This document shows, one piece after another, positions 47,665 to 54,792 of a stretch of DNA of 64,000 nucleotides (the first letter of the stretch is position 1; each line of letters starts with the position of its first letter). The position numbers were made by a program, and so were the translations under genes. The notes under the pieces are model-generated. The model made no database searches. It was not told where the DNA came from and worked only from the letters and a program-made list of their open reading frames with translations. Source of the DNA: Streptomyces xanthii (lineage in GTDB: Bacteria; Actinomycetota; Actinomycetes; Streptomycetales; Streptomycetaceae); the NCBI RefSeq assembly GCF_014621695.1, contig NZ_CP061281.1:620001-684000 (forward strand), written 5' to 3'.

Positions 47665-48606
47665 CTAACTCTCGCGCAGTCCGGCGAGTTTCCGCGCGGC
47701 CGGGCCGATCGCCCGCCCCCTGCGGGCCAGACCGGCCCACGGGTCCGTGCGGGCCTGGCCGAGGGCGTTGTCGACGGTCCAGCTCCGGGCCGTCAGGTCC
47801 GGGTCGTCGAGCTGGCTCCACGCGAGGGGCGTGGCGACCGGGCCGCCCGGCCTCGCCCGCACCGTGTACGGGACCACGGCGGTCTGCGCGTACCCGTTGC
47901 GCTGCACGTCGAGGTAGAGGCGCTCACCCCGGTCCTCCTTGCGCTGGGCGGTGGTGAGGTCGTCGGGGTGGGCGGCGGCCAGTGTGTCGGCGGCGTCCTT
48001 GGCGAAGTCGCGCACCTCGTCGAAGGTCTGCCGGCCCCTCAGGACCGCGACGACGTGCAGGCCGCGCGAGCCGGTCGTCATGACCCCGGAGGCGAGCCCC
48101 ACCTCGTCCAGAAGACCGTGCACGAGGCGGGCGGCGGAGCGGACGGCCTCGAAGTCGTCCTCCCCCGGCGGATCGAGGTCGAACACGAGCCGGTCCGGGC
48201 GGTCCACGTGCGGTGCCCGGGACTGCCAGCGGTGCAGGGTGACGGCCGCCTGGTCCGCGAGGTAGACGAGGGTCGCGGTGTCGTCGCACAGCGCGTGCAG
48301 GACGGTGCCGCCCTCCTTGGCGACCTCGAACCGGTGGATCCAGTCCGGGAAGTACGCGGGGACGTTCTTCTGCATGATCCGCTCGCCGTCGAGGCCGTCG
48401 GGGAGGCGTTCCAGCATCAGGGGGCGGTCGCGCAGGTGCGGGAGCATGTGCGGGGCGATCTCGCGGTAGTACGCGACGAGGTCGCCCTTGGTCAGGTCCG
48501 GGCCGCCGTTCGCTCCCGGTCCGGCCGGCAGCAGTTCCTTGTCCTGCCGGTGCAGGGTGACGGTGTGGGCGCCCACCCGCAGGCCTCTCGTCCGGTCCCG
48601 CTTCAT
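47665..48606 (-). CDS. LigD-type polymerase (primase-polymerase) domain protein
   Basis: 313 residues, the stand-alone polymerase domain of bacterial NHEJ ligase LigD. Metal aspartates Asp143 and Asp145 (VFDLDPPGED), TTGSRGLHVV and LYLDVQRNGYAQTAV are domain signatures. It adds nucleotides at DNA ends during non-homologous end joining. ATG 48606 has GAAGAGG upstream, itself inside a purine-rich repeat leader. The phosphoesterase domain is encoded three genes upstream; no ligase domain and no ku are in the window. Confidence 0.88.
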   Translation of the reverse strand: MKRDRTRGLRVGAHTVTLHRQDKELLPAGPGANGGPDLTKGDLVAYYREIAPHMLPHLRDRPLMLERLPDGLDGERIMQKNVPAYFPDWIHRFEVAKEGGTVLHALCDDTATLVYLADQAAVTLHRWQSRAPHVDRPDRLVFDLDPPGEDDFEAVRSAARLVHGLLDEVGLASGVMTTGSRGLHVVAVLRGRQTFDEVRDFAKDAADTLAAAHPDDLTTAQRKEDRGERLYLDVQRNGYAQTAVVPYTVRARPGGPVATPLAWSQLDDPDLTARSWTVDNALGQARTDPWAGLARRGRAIGPAARKLAGLRES

Positions 48607-48623
48607 CGCGTCACCTCTTCTTC

Positions 48624-48672
48624 CCTGTTCCTGTTCCTGTTCCTGTTCTCGTTCTCGTTCTCGTTCTCGTTC
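48624..48672 (-). repeat. hexanucleotide microsatellites in the leader of the polymerase-domain gene
   Basis: About four AGGAAC-type units followed (towards higher coordinates) by about four ACGAGA-type units, as read on the minus strand. They occupy nearly all of the 64-bp gap between the HhH gene and the polymerase-domain gene. The AGGAAC units resemble ribosome-binding sites. Confidence 0.85.
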
Positions 48673-49330
48673 AGGCGGCCCGTTCGAGGCAGTCCTCCGC
48701 CACGTGCCGGTCCAGCGCGGCCCGCACCAGCGCCGCGGCGAGTTCGGCGTGCGGCGTGTCGCCGGCGAGCCGGACGAGCGCCGCGGGGTCCTTGGGGAGG
48801 CCGAGGCGTTCGGCTCCCTGGAGGGTCTTGTTGTCCAGGTAGGGGGCGAACTCGGGCCAGACGTCCTGCACTTCGCGCAGGAAGATCTCGGTTCCGGTGG
48901 GGCCGAGGCCCGGTGTGCGGCGCAGCGAGGCGCGCAGCGCGCCGGCGTCGCCGTCGGCCCGTTCGCGCAGCCTGCGCAGGTCTCCGCCGCAGTCGTCGAG
49001 CAACAGGCGGGCGCCGTCGCCGAGTTGGGTGGCGGTTCGTTCGTCGTAGCGGCGGTAGCCGCCTTCGCCGAGGGCGTCGACGCGCTGCTGCCAGGTGGCG
49101 TCGGCCATGCGGCGCGGGTCGCGCAGTCCGGCGTCGTACAGGGCGCGCGCTGTCGCCACGCCGACGGAGGCGCGGATACGGGTGCTGAGCAGCGTCGCGA
49201 GCACCAGGGTGCGGTACAGCGGCTGCGGGGTGTCCTTGAGGCGGATGCCCGCTTCGGCGGCGTACGTCAGGCCGTGCTCGTCGAGCAGGGCGTGCAGCAC
49301 CTTCCGCTGGGCGTTCATGGTTCGCGTCAT
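48671..49330 (-). CDS. HhH-GPD/endonuclease III-like DNA-repair protein
   Basis: 219 residues, helical. LRRTPGLGPTGTEIFLREV (~145-163) is the helix-hairpin-helix loop, and the fold matches base-excision glycosylases; the iron-sulphur cysteines of endonuclease III are missing, and the catalytic lysine/aspartate pair is not obvious. ATG 49330 forms an ATGA with the stop of the 44-residue ORF upstream. Lying within a LigD-type operon, a role on DNA ends or damaged bases is likely. Confidence 0.7.
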   Translation of the reverse strand: MTRTMNAQRKVLHALLDEHGLTYAAEAGIRLKDTPQPLYRTLVLATLLSTRIRASVGVATARALYDAGLRDPRRMADATWQQRVDALGEGGYRRYDERTATQLGDGARLLLDDCGGDLRRLRERADGDAGALRASLRRTPGLGPTGTEIFLREVQDVWPEFAPYLDNKTLQGAERLGLPKDPAALVRLAGDTPHAELAAALVRAALDRHVAEDCLERAA

Positions 49331-49461
49331 GGCTTCGTCCGCTCCGTGACTACGTCGGTGAGCATGGCCGGCATCGGGGTGGCGGCGAGTTCGGTGCCTG
49401 GGGCCGCCTCGGACGTGAGGCGGTCGAGTCCGCTCGGCAGGGTGTCCAGGAGGCCGCTCAT
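49327..49461 (-). CDS. 44-aa coupled ORF, possible LigD ligase-domain remnant
   Basis: Starts at ATG 49461 overlapping the stop of the phosphoesterase gene (ATGA) and ends overlapping the ATG of the HhH gene (ATGA). The peptide runs from SGLLDTLPSGLDRL to TPMPAMLTDVVTERTKP; the last part resembles the PMLATLTD motif that opens LigD ligase domains. This is weak similarity by eye. It may be a real small protein, a coupling device, or what is left after loss of a ligase domain. Confidence 0.5.
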   Translation of the reverse strand: MSGLLDTLPSGLDRLTSEAAPGTELAATPMPAMLTDVVTERTKP

Positions 49462-50168
49462 CCGGTGTCGCCGCCGTCCGGGTCCCAGGTCTCGGCGTCG
49501 GGCGCCTCGGCGATCTGGCGCAGGGTGCGGCCGCTGCGCGCCGAGCGGGCCCGGCGCGGGTCGGGGGTGCCGCCACCTCCGCGCCCGGCTCCGGTGCGCA
49601 CGAGCAGCCAGGTCGGTTTCGCGCCGCTCGTCCCCTCGCGTTCCTCGCGACTGTGGAAGCGGGTGAGGGCGTACTGGCCGTGCAGTTTGTCGCCGTGCAG
49701 TTCGAAGGTGGCGTGGCCGTGGTCGAGCGCCTCGGCGAACGGCACGGGCCGGTCCTTCCGGTCGTGGCTGGTGGGGCGGTAGGTGCCGCGGTCCCAGACC
49801 ATGACGGTGCCGCCGCCGTACTCGCCGGGGGCGATCACGCCCTCGAAGTCCTGGTAGGCGAGCGGGTGGTCCTCGGTGGGGACGGCGAGCCGCTTGTCGT
49901 GCGGGTCGGTGGAGGGGCCTTTGGGGACCGACCAGGACTTGAGCACGCCGTCGACCTCCAGGCGGAAGTCGAAGTGCATGGTGCGCGCGTCGTGGATCTG
50001 CACCACGAACGCCGGCTCGTCGCCCTCGGCCCTCGTCGTGTCCTTCCGCTCGCCGCGGCCGGGCTGATCACCGCGGTCCGGTTGATCACCGCGCGGTTCG
50101 CTGGTCCGGTCGAAGTGCCGCTTGTCGCGGTAGGCCCGCAGGCTGTCGCGGCCGTCCTTCTGCGTCAC
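49458..50168 (-). CDS. LigD-type 3'-phosphoesterase domain protein
   Basis: 236 residues. The phosphoesterase domain has FVVQIHDARTMHFDFRLE (His59, His65, Asp67, Arg69) and EDHPLAYQDFEG (His101, Tyr105), matching the metal and phosphate ligands of LigD PE domains; GVIAPGEYGGGTVMVWDRG follows. It trims 3' ends before joining. N-terminus (~1-50) is charged and disordered (repeated RGDQP). GTG 50168 follows GGAGGAGAACGCC. First gene of the repair unit. Confidence 0.88.
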   Translation of the reverse strand: MTQKDGRDSLRAYRDKRHFDRTSEPRGDQPDRGDQPGRGERKDTTRAEGDEPAFVVQIHDARTMHFDFRLEVDGVLKSWSVPKGPSTDPHDKRLAVPTEDHPLAYQDFEGVIAPGEYGGGTVMVWDRGTYRPTSHDRKDRPVPFAEALDHGHATFELHGDKLHGQYALTRFHSREEREGTSGAKPTWLLVRTGAGRGGGGTPDPRRARSARSGRTLRQIAEAPDAETWDPDGGDTG

Positions 50169-50257
50169 GGCGTTCTCCTCCCTGCGGGCCACCGGGCCGG
50201 ACCTGCGTCCGGGTACCCGTGATCTCCCGCGGCACGCGTGGCGGGGCCCCGGCCTGC

Positions 50258-50282
50258 GCATCCGTTCCGTGGACCGGGGTAC
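50258..50282 (+). promoter_or_regulatory. SigB-type promoter before the 108-residue basic protein
   Basis: GCAT (50258-50261), 15 bp, GGGTAC (50277-50282): fits the Streptomyces SigB consensus GNNT-N14-16-GGGTAY. Start of transcription would be near 50290, 18 bases before the ATG and just 5' of AAAGGAGA. Confidence 0.6.
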
Positions 50283-50307
50283 TCGGCGGGCCGGAAAGGA
50301 GACCGTC

Positions 50308-50634
50308 ATGCCACGAGGTGCCAACGCCAAGCGGGAACGCCAGTACGAGCACATCAAGGAGAGCGCCGAGAAGCGCGGCGAGTCGACCGAGCGGGCCGAG
50401 GAGATCGCGGCACGCACGGTCAACAAGGAGCGCGCGCGGTCGGGGGAGTCGAAGACCGCGAGCAAGGTCTCGACGCAGGACAAGAAGTCCGCGTCGCAGC
50501 GCGGCGGGGAACGGTCCCACAGCGGCGCCGGAGGCCCGACGAAGGACCAGCTCTACGAGGAGGCCAGGAAGCGCGGCATCGAGGGGCGCTCGTCCATGAA
50601 CAAGCGGGAACTGGCCAGGGCGCTCGGACGCTGA
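50308..50634 (+). CDS. small basic protein with Rho-N/SAP-like C-terminus
   Basis: 108 residues, very rich in Arg, Lys, Glu and Ser. The N-terminal two thirds are helical and charged (EHIKESAEKRGESTERAEEI); the last 30 residues (KDQLYEEARKRGIEGRSSMN then KRELARALGR) look like a Rho-N/SAP-type nucleic-acid-binding motif. Streptomyces relatives are often labelled plasmid stabilisation protein without evidence. ATG 50308 follows AAAGGAGACCGTC. Its SigB-type promoter suggests a stress-induced DNA- or RNA-binding protein. Confidence 0.75.
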   Translation: MPRGANAKRERQYEHIKESAEKRGESTERAEEIAARTVNKERARSGESKTASKVSTQDKKSASQRGGERSHSGAGGPTKDQLYEEARKRGIEGRSSMNKRELARALGR

Positions 50635-50683
50635 GCCTGTCCGGCCCCGGCCGGACCCACTCGCACGCGAACGGAGATTCCGG

Positions 50684-51901
50684 ATGTTCGACAGCACCCT
50701 GGCGTTGTTGGCGGAGGGCTACGCGTGGCTGCCCGACCGCCGCCGTCGCCGTGACGGCCGGCCGGTGACCGGCCGCCTCCTGGGCAAGAAGGTCGTGGCG
50801 CTGCACGGCCCCGACGCGGTCCGCTTCTTCTACGACGAGCGGCACGTCGTGCGCCGCGGCGCCCTGCCGGGACCGGTCCTCGACACGCTGTTCGGCCGGG
50901 GCGCCGTGCACACCCTGGACGGAGCGCGCCACCGGGCCCGAAAGGCCCTGTTCACGGCGCTGCTCCAGGACCGCGGCGGCCTGGACCGCCTCGCGGCCGA
51001 CCTCGCCGACCAGTGGACCCGGGCACGCCGCCGCTGGGACGGCCTCGACCGGCTGGTCTTCTTCGACGAGGCGGGCCTGCTCCTGACGCGTGCCGTCTGC
51101 GACTGGTCCGGCGTGCCGCTCCCGGACGACGAGGCGGAGGGAACGGCCCGCGATCTGCTCGCCATGGTGGACGGTTTCGCCTCGGTCGGCCCCCGGCACC
51201 TGCGGGCGCGACGGGCGCGCAGCCGGCAGGAGGACCGGATCGCCCGCCTGGTCACGGAGGTCCGCGACGGTGACCGCACGGCGCCCGAGGGGTCGGTGCT
51301 GCGGGCGGTCGCCGATCACCGGGACGACGACGGCCGGCTGCTGGATCCGCACACGGCCGCGGTCGAGATCCTCAACGTGCTCCGGCCGACGGTGGCCGTC
51401 GCCTGGTTCCTGACCTTCGCCGCGCACGCCCTGCACCGGTGGCCCGAGCATGGCAAGCGGCTGGCCGACGGCGACGCGGCCTGGGCGCGGGCGTTCGCGC
51501 AGGAGGTCCGCCGGTTCTACCCCTTCGCCCCGTTCGCCGGCGGGATCGCTGCCGCCGACCTGCGCTGGGAGGGCCAGGACATCCCCGAGGGCAGCATGGT
51601 GCTGCTCGACCTGTACGGGCAGAACCACGACCCGGACCTGTGGCCCGAGCCGTACGCCTTCGATCCCGGCCGCTTCCTCGGCCGCGAGCCCGGACGGGAC
51701 GAGCTGATCCCGCAGGGCGGTGGCGATCCGGCGGTCCACCACCGGTGCCCGGGCGAGGACGTCGTCCTGACGGTCCTGGAGACCCTGGTCCCGCATCTCG
51801 CCGAGCTGCCCTACCGCGTCCCCGAGCAGGATCTGCGCATCCCGCTGAACCGTGTGCCCACGGCGCCGCGCAGCGGGTTCGTGATGACGCCCGTGCCGTA
51901 G
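50684..51901 (+). CDS. cytochrome P450, CYP152 (fatty-acid peroxygenase) type
   Basis: 405 residues. Haem cysteine Cys355 in HHRCPGEDV, preceded by the CYP152-like QGGGDPAV loop; ExxR as EVRR (274-277). In the I-helix NVLRPTVAVAW the usual acid-alcohol pair is replaced by Arg234-Pro235, the hallmark of peroxygenases that use H2O2 and the substrate carboxylate (P450-BSbeta/SPalpha/OleT group). Hydroxylation or decarboxylation of fatty acids is therefore likely. ATG 50684 with GGAGATTCCG. Confidence 0.88.
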   Translation: MFDSTLALLAEGYAWLPDRRRRRDGRPVTGRLLGKKVVALHGPDAVRFFYDERHVVRRGALPGPVLDTLFGRGAVHTLDGARHRARKALFTALLQDRGGLDRLAADLADQWTRARRRWDGLDRLVFFDEAGLLLTRAVCDWSGVPLPDDEAEGTARDLLAMVDGFASVGPRHLRARRARSRQEDRIARLVTEVRDGDRTAPEGSVLRAVADHRDDDGRLLDPHTAAVEILNVLRPTVAVAWFLTFAAHALHRWPEHGKRLADGDAAWARAFAQEVRRFYPFAPFAGGIAAADLRWEGQDIPEGSMVLLDLYGQNHDPDLWPEPYAFDPGRFLGREPGRDELIPQGGGDPAVHHRCPGEDVVLTVLETLVPHLAELPYRVPEQDLRIPLNRVPTAPRSGFVMTPVP

Positions 51902-52045
51902 AACACGGCGGCACGCCGGGTGGGACCGGAGAACCGCTGGTCGCACGTACACCCGGACGGAGTCAGTCCGCTTCAAGGCGGCCACGCGGGGAACCCGGTA
52001 GTCCTCCCCGAAGCCCCCCACCCGCACGAGAGGGAGTGACACATC

Positions 52046-52225
52046 ATGGTCGATCCCGGCGACAAGGAGTTCTACCACCGTTCGCCTCATGCCTGGATGC
52101 CCGAGGACCGCCCGCGCGGCGGGGGTCCGACGCGTCCGGTCAAGCACCGGGGGACGCTGGCGACCGTCCTGCTGATCGCCGCCGTCATCCTGGTGATCCT
52201 CGTGGGCATCGCCCTGTTCCCGTGA
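52046..52225 (+). CDS. 59-aa single-pass membrane protein
   Basis: ATG 52046 with GAGGGAGTGACACATC upstream; TGA overlaps the GTG of the methyltransferase (GTGA). A polar, Pro/Arg-rich N-terminus of ~37 residues is followed by one strong helix (TLATVLLIAAVILVILVGIA) and LFP at the end, so the tail is anchored and the N-terminus is probably cytoplasmic. Family not recognised. Start of a five-gene coupled run; it may tether that complex to the membrane (inference). Confidence 0.7.
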   Translation: MVDPGDKEFYHRSPHAWMPEDRPRGGGPTRPVKHRGTLATVLLIAAVILVILVGIALFP

Positions 52226-52878
52226 TCCGCTCACGCCTGCTGGCCGCGCCCGGCGTCTACCGGCCCGGCCACGACACCGCGCTCCTGATCCGGGCCCTGG
52301 ACAACGAGCCCGTCGCCCGCCGCTCCACCGTGCTGGACCTCGGGACCGGATCGGGAGCCCTTGCCCTGGCGGCGGCCCGCTCGGGCGCCCGGGTGACCGC
52401 CGTCGACATCTCGTGGCGGGCGGTGTGGACGGCGCGCCTCAACGCGCGCCTGGCCGGCCGCCCGGTGCGGGTGCGGCACCGCGATCTCGGCTCGGTCCAC
52501 GGGCTCGGCCCGTTCGACCTGGCCGTCAGCAACCCGCCGTACGTCCCCTCGCCCCGGCCGCTGCCCCGCCGGGGCGCCGCGCAGGCGTGGGACGGGGGTC
52601 CGACCGGGCGCACCGTCGTCGACCGTGTCTGTGACGCCGCCGCGCGGGTGCTCCGCCCCGGCGGCGCCCTCCTCATGGTCCACTCCGCGCTGTGCGACGA
52701 GGAGATGAGCCTGGACCGGCTGGCCGGGCTGGGGATGAAGAGCGCGGTGATCGACCGCGCGTTCGTGCCGTTCGGGCCGGTCCTGCGCGGGCGCCGGAAC
52801 TGGCTGTGCGCGCAGGGTCTCCTCGACCGGGAGGCCGCGTCCGAGGAACTGGTGGTCATCCGTGCCGAACTCCTCTGA
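52222..52878 (+). CDS. HemK-like class I methyltransferase
   Basis: 218 residues. SAM motif DLGTGSG (39-45) and the NPPY motif (104-107) are those of N-methyltransferases acting on glutamine amide, adenine or cytosine amino groups (HemK/PrmC, YfiC types). No N-terminal PrmC helical domain, so the target is probably not release factors. GTG 52222 coupled to the membrane peptide; 17-bp overlap with the CDGSH gene. Confidence 0.85.
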   Translation: MIRSRLLAAPGVYRPGHDTALLIRALDNEPVARRSTVLDLGTGSGALALAAARSGARVTAVDISWRAVWTARLNARLAGRPVRVRHRDLGSVHGLGPFDLAVSNPPYVPSPRPLPRRGAAQAWDGGPTGRTVVDRVCDAAARVLRPGGALLMVHSALCDEEMSLDRLAGLGMKSAVIDRAFVPFGPVLRGRRNWLCAQGLLDREAASEELVVIRAELL

Positions 52879-53095
52879 ACCCCGTGAGCCCCGCCCGTGC
52901 CGGATCAGGGCCGACCGCACGGGTCCGCTGCTCGTGGAGGGCCCGGTCGAGGTGACCGACGCCGACGGCGTGGTGCACACCTCCCGGCGCTTCCAGGTGG
53001 CGATCTGCACGTGCCGCCGCAGCCGCATCTACCCCTGGTGCGACACGAGCCATCGCCGCCACTCCCCCGCACCCCGGCCGGTGGACCCGTCGTGA
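52862..53095 (+). CDS. CDGSH iron-sulphur domain protein
   Basis: 77 residues, one CDGSH motif: Cys49, Cys51, Cys60 and His64 (CTCRRSRIYPWCDTSH) would hold a [2Fe-2S] cluster; the usual Gly after Asp is Thr. Such proteins transfer electrons or clusters. GTG 52862 lies within the methyltransferase gene and its TGA overlaps the GTG of the next gene. Close linkage suggests it feeds electrons to the di-iron protein that follows (inference). Confidence 0.88.
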   Translation: MPNSSEPREPRPCRIRADRTGPLLVEGPVEVTDADGVVHTSRRFQVAICTCRRSRIYPWCDTSHRRHSPAPRPVDPS

Positions 53096-54123
53096 CGCCC
53101 GCCCCGCCACCGGAGCCCCGCGCCCACACACCTGAACTGCCGCCCGCCCGCGGAGCGTTGTCGCACTGGGTGACGACGGTGCTGACGCACGACGAGCCGA
53201 CGCCGCCGCCTCCCGACGACGCGGCCGCCGACCCCTACGGCGACGACCTCCAGCTCGCCCTCTACGTGCTCTACGAACTCCACTACCAGGGTTTCCGGGG
53301 CGTCGACCCGGACCGGGAATGGGACCCCGGCCTGCTGGCCGTACGACGGCGGCTCGAACGGTGCCTGCTCGCCGCCCTGCGCGCGGACGCGGCCCCGCCC
53401 GGGAGCGCGGCAGACGTCCTGGACGACCTCCAGGCCGAGCCTCCCGCCGGGCACGACCCCGACAGCGTGAGCCACCACCTGCGGCGCGACGGCACCGCCC
53501 GGCAGTTCCGGGAGTACGCCGCGCTGCGCTCGCTCTACCACCTCAAGGAGGCCGACCCGCACGCCTGGGTCGTCCCGCGCCTGCACGGCCGGGCCAAGGC
53601 GGCGATGGTGGCGGTCGAGTACGACGAGTTCGGCGCCGGACGACCCGAGGACGTCCACGCCCGCCTCTACGCGGACCTGATGACGGACCTCGGCCTGGAG
53701 ACCGCGTACGGCCACTACCTGGGCCGGGCCCCGGCCGCCGCCCTCGCCACGGTCAACGTCATGTCCCTCTTCGGACTGCACAGCGGCCTGCGCGGCGCCC
53801 TGGTGGGCCATTTCGCGGCGGTCGAGATCACCTCGTCCCCCGGGTCCCGCCGGCTCGCCGAAGGGCTGCGGCGCCTCGGCGCGGGCCCGGCCGCCCAGCG
53901 GTTCTACGACGAGCACGTGGAGGCCGACGCCGTGCACGAGCAGGTGGTCCGGCGCGACGTCGTCGGCGGCCTGCTGCGCGCCGAGCCCTCGCTGGACGGT
54001 GACGTCGCCTTCGGCGCGTGCGCCACCGGATTCCTCGAGGACCGGCTCGCCGCGCACCTGCTGAGCCGCTGGCGGCGCGGCGACAGCGCCCTGCTCGAAC
54101 CCCTGCCGGAAGGAGCCCCGTGA
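53092..54123 (+). CDS. iron-containing redox enzyme, haem-oxygenase-like di-iron family
   Basis: 343 residues of the Haem_oxygenas_2-type fold used by di-iron oxidases and oxygenases. Candidate metal ligands: Glu62/His64 (YELHYQ), Glu176-Asp178-Glu179 (VEYDEFGAG), His189 (EDVHARLY), Glu245 (AVEITSS) and the Asp273-Glu-His...His282 group (FYDEHVEADAVHE). A 50-residue Pro-rich N-terminus precedes. GTG 53092 is coupled to the CDGSH gene; stop and next ATG share a base. Substrate unknown; relatives desaturate, N-oxygenate or cleave amino and fatty acids. Confidence 0.82.
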   Translation: MTPAPPPEPRAHTPELPPARGALSHWVTTVLTHDEPTPPPPDDAAADPYGDDLQLALYVLYELHYQGFRGVDPDREWDPGLLAVRRRLERCLLAALRADAAPPGSAADVLDDLQAEPPAGHDPDSVSHHLRRDGTARQFREYAALRSLYHLKEADPHAWVVPRLHGRAKAAMVAVEYDEFGAGRPEDVHARLYADLMTDLGLETAYGHYLGRAPAAALATVNVMSLFGLHSGLRGALVGHFAAVEITSSPGSRRLAEGLRRLGAGPAAQRFYDEHVEADAVHEQVVRRDVVGGLLRAEPSLDGDVAFGACATGFLEDRLAAHLLSRWRRGDSALLEPLPEGAP

Positions 54124-54788
54124 TGACTGCGCGAGCGGCGGTCTTCGACGTGGACGGAACCCTCGTCGACACCAATCACCTGCACGCCGTGTGCTGGTGG
54201 GAGTCCCTGCGCCAGGCGGGTCACCGGGTCCCCATGACCTCGGTGCACGGCGCCATCGGCCTCGGCTCCACCGACCTCCTCGCCCATCTCCTCGGCCCGG
54301 ACCGGGACAAGGACGAGGACGCGGCCCTCAGCGCCGGCCACAAGGCCCTCTACGGCACCTGGCACCCGCGCCTCGCACCGTTCGACGGGGCGGCCGACGT
54401 CCTGCGCCGGCTGCACGAGGACGGCTGGCCCGTCGTCCTCGCCACCTCGGCGAGCGGCCCCGAGCTGGAGGCCCTGCGTGCGGCGCTCGACGCCGACGAG
54501 GCGATCGACGCGACCGCGAGCGCCGACGACGTCGACGCGGGCAAGCCCGCGCCCGAACCCGTGTGGCACGCGCTCGACCTCGTCGGGGCGGAGCCCGGGG
54601 ACAGCGTCTTCGTCGGCGACTCGGTGTGGGACATGCGGGCGGGGCGCCGGGCCGGTGTCACCCCGGTCGGGGTGCTGAGCGGGGGCGTGTGCCGCGCGGA
54701 GCTGGAGGCGGCGGGCGCCGCGGAGGTGTACGCGGACACGGCGGACCTGCTGCGTCACCTGGACCGCAGCGCTTTCGGGCGCTCCTGA
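54123..54788 (+). CDS. HAD-superfamily phosphatase (phosphoglycolate phosphatase-like)
   Basis: 221 residues. Asp9 and Asp11 of FDVDGTLVDT are the nucleophile and acid; cap C1 helical insertion follows; LATSASG is motif II, the Lys is in DAGKPAPEP and VFVGDSVWDMRAGRRAG is the metal motif. ATG 54123 shares a base with the preceding stop (TGATG). A small-molecule phosphatase; last of the coupled run. Confidence 0.88.
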   Translation: MTARAAVFDVDGTLVDTNHLHAVCWWESLRQAGHRVPMTSVHGAIGLGSTDLLAHLLGPDRDKDEDAALSAGHKALYGTWHPRLAPFDGAADVLRRLHEDGWPVVLATSASGPELEALRAALDADEAIDATASADDVDAGKPAPEPVWHALDLVGAEPGDSVFVGDSVWDMRAGRRAGVTPVGVLSGGVCRAELEAAGAAEVYADTADLLRHLDRSAFGRS

Positions 54789-54792
54789 GTCC

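Noticed and set aside
48624..48672. Repeats considered as a CRISPR or direct-repeat array
   Set aside because: Hexamer units without spacers; no cas genes.
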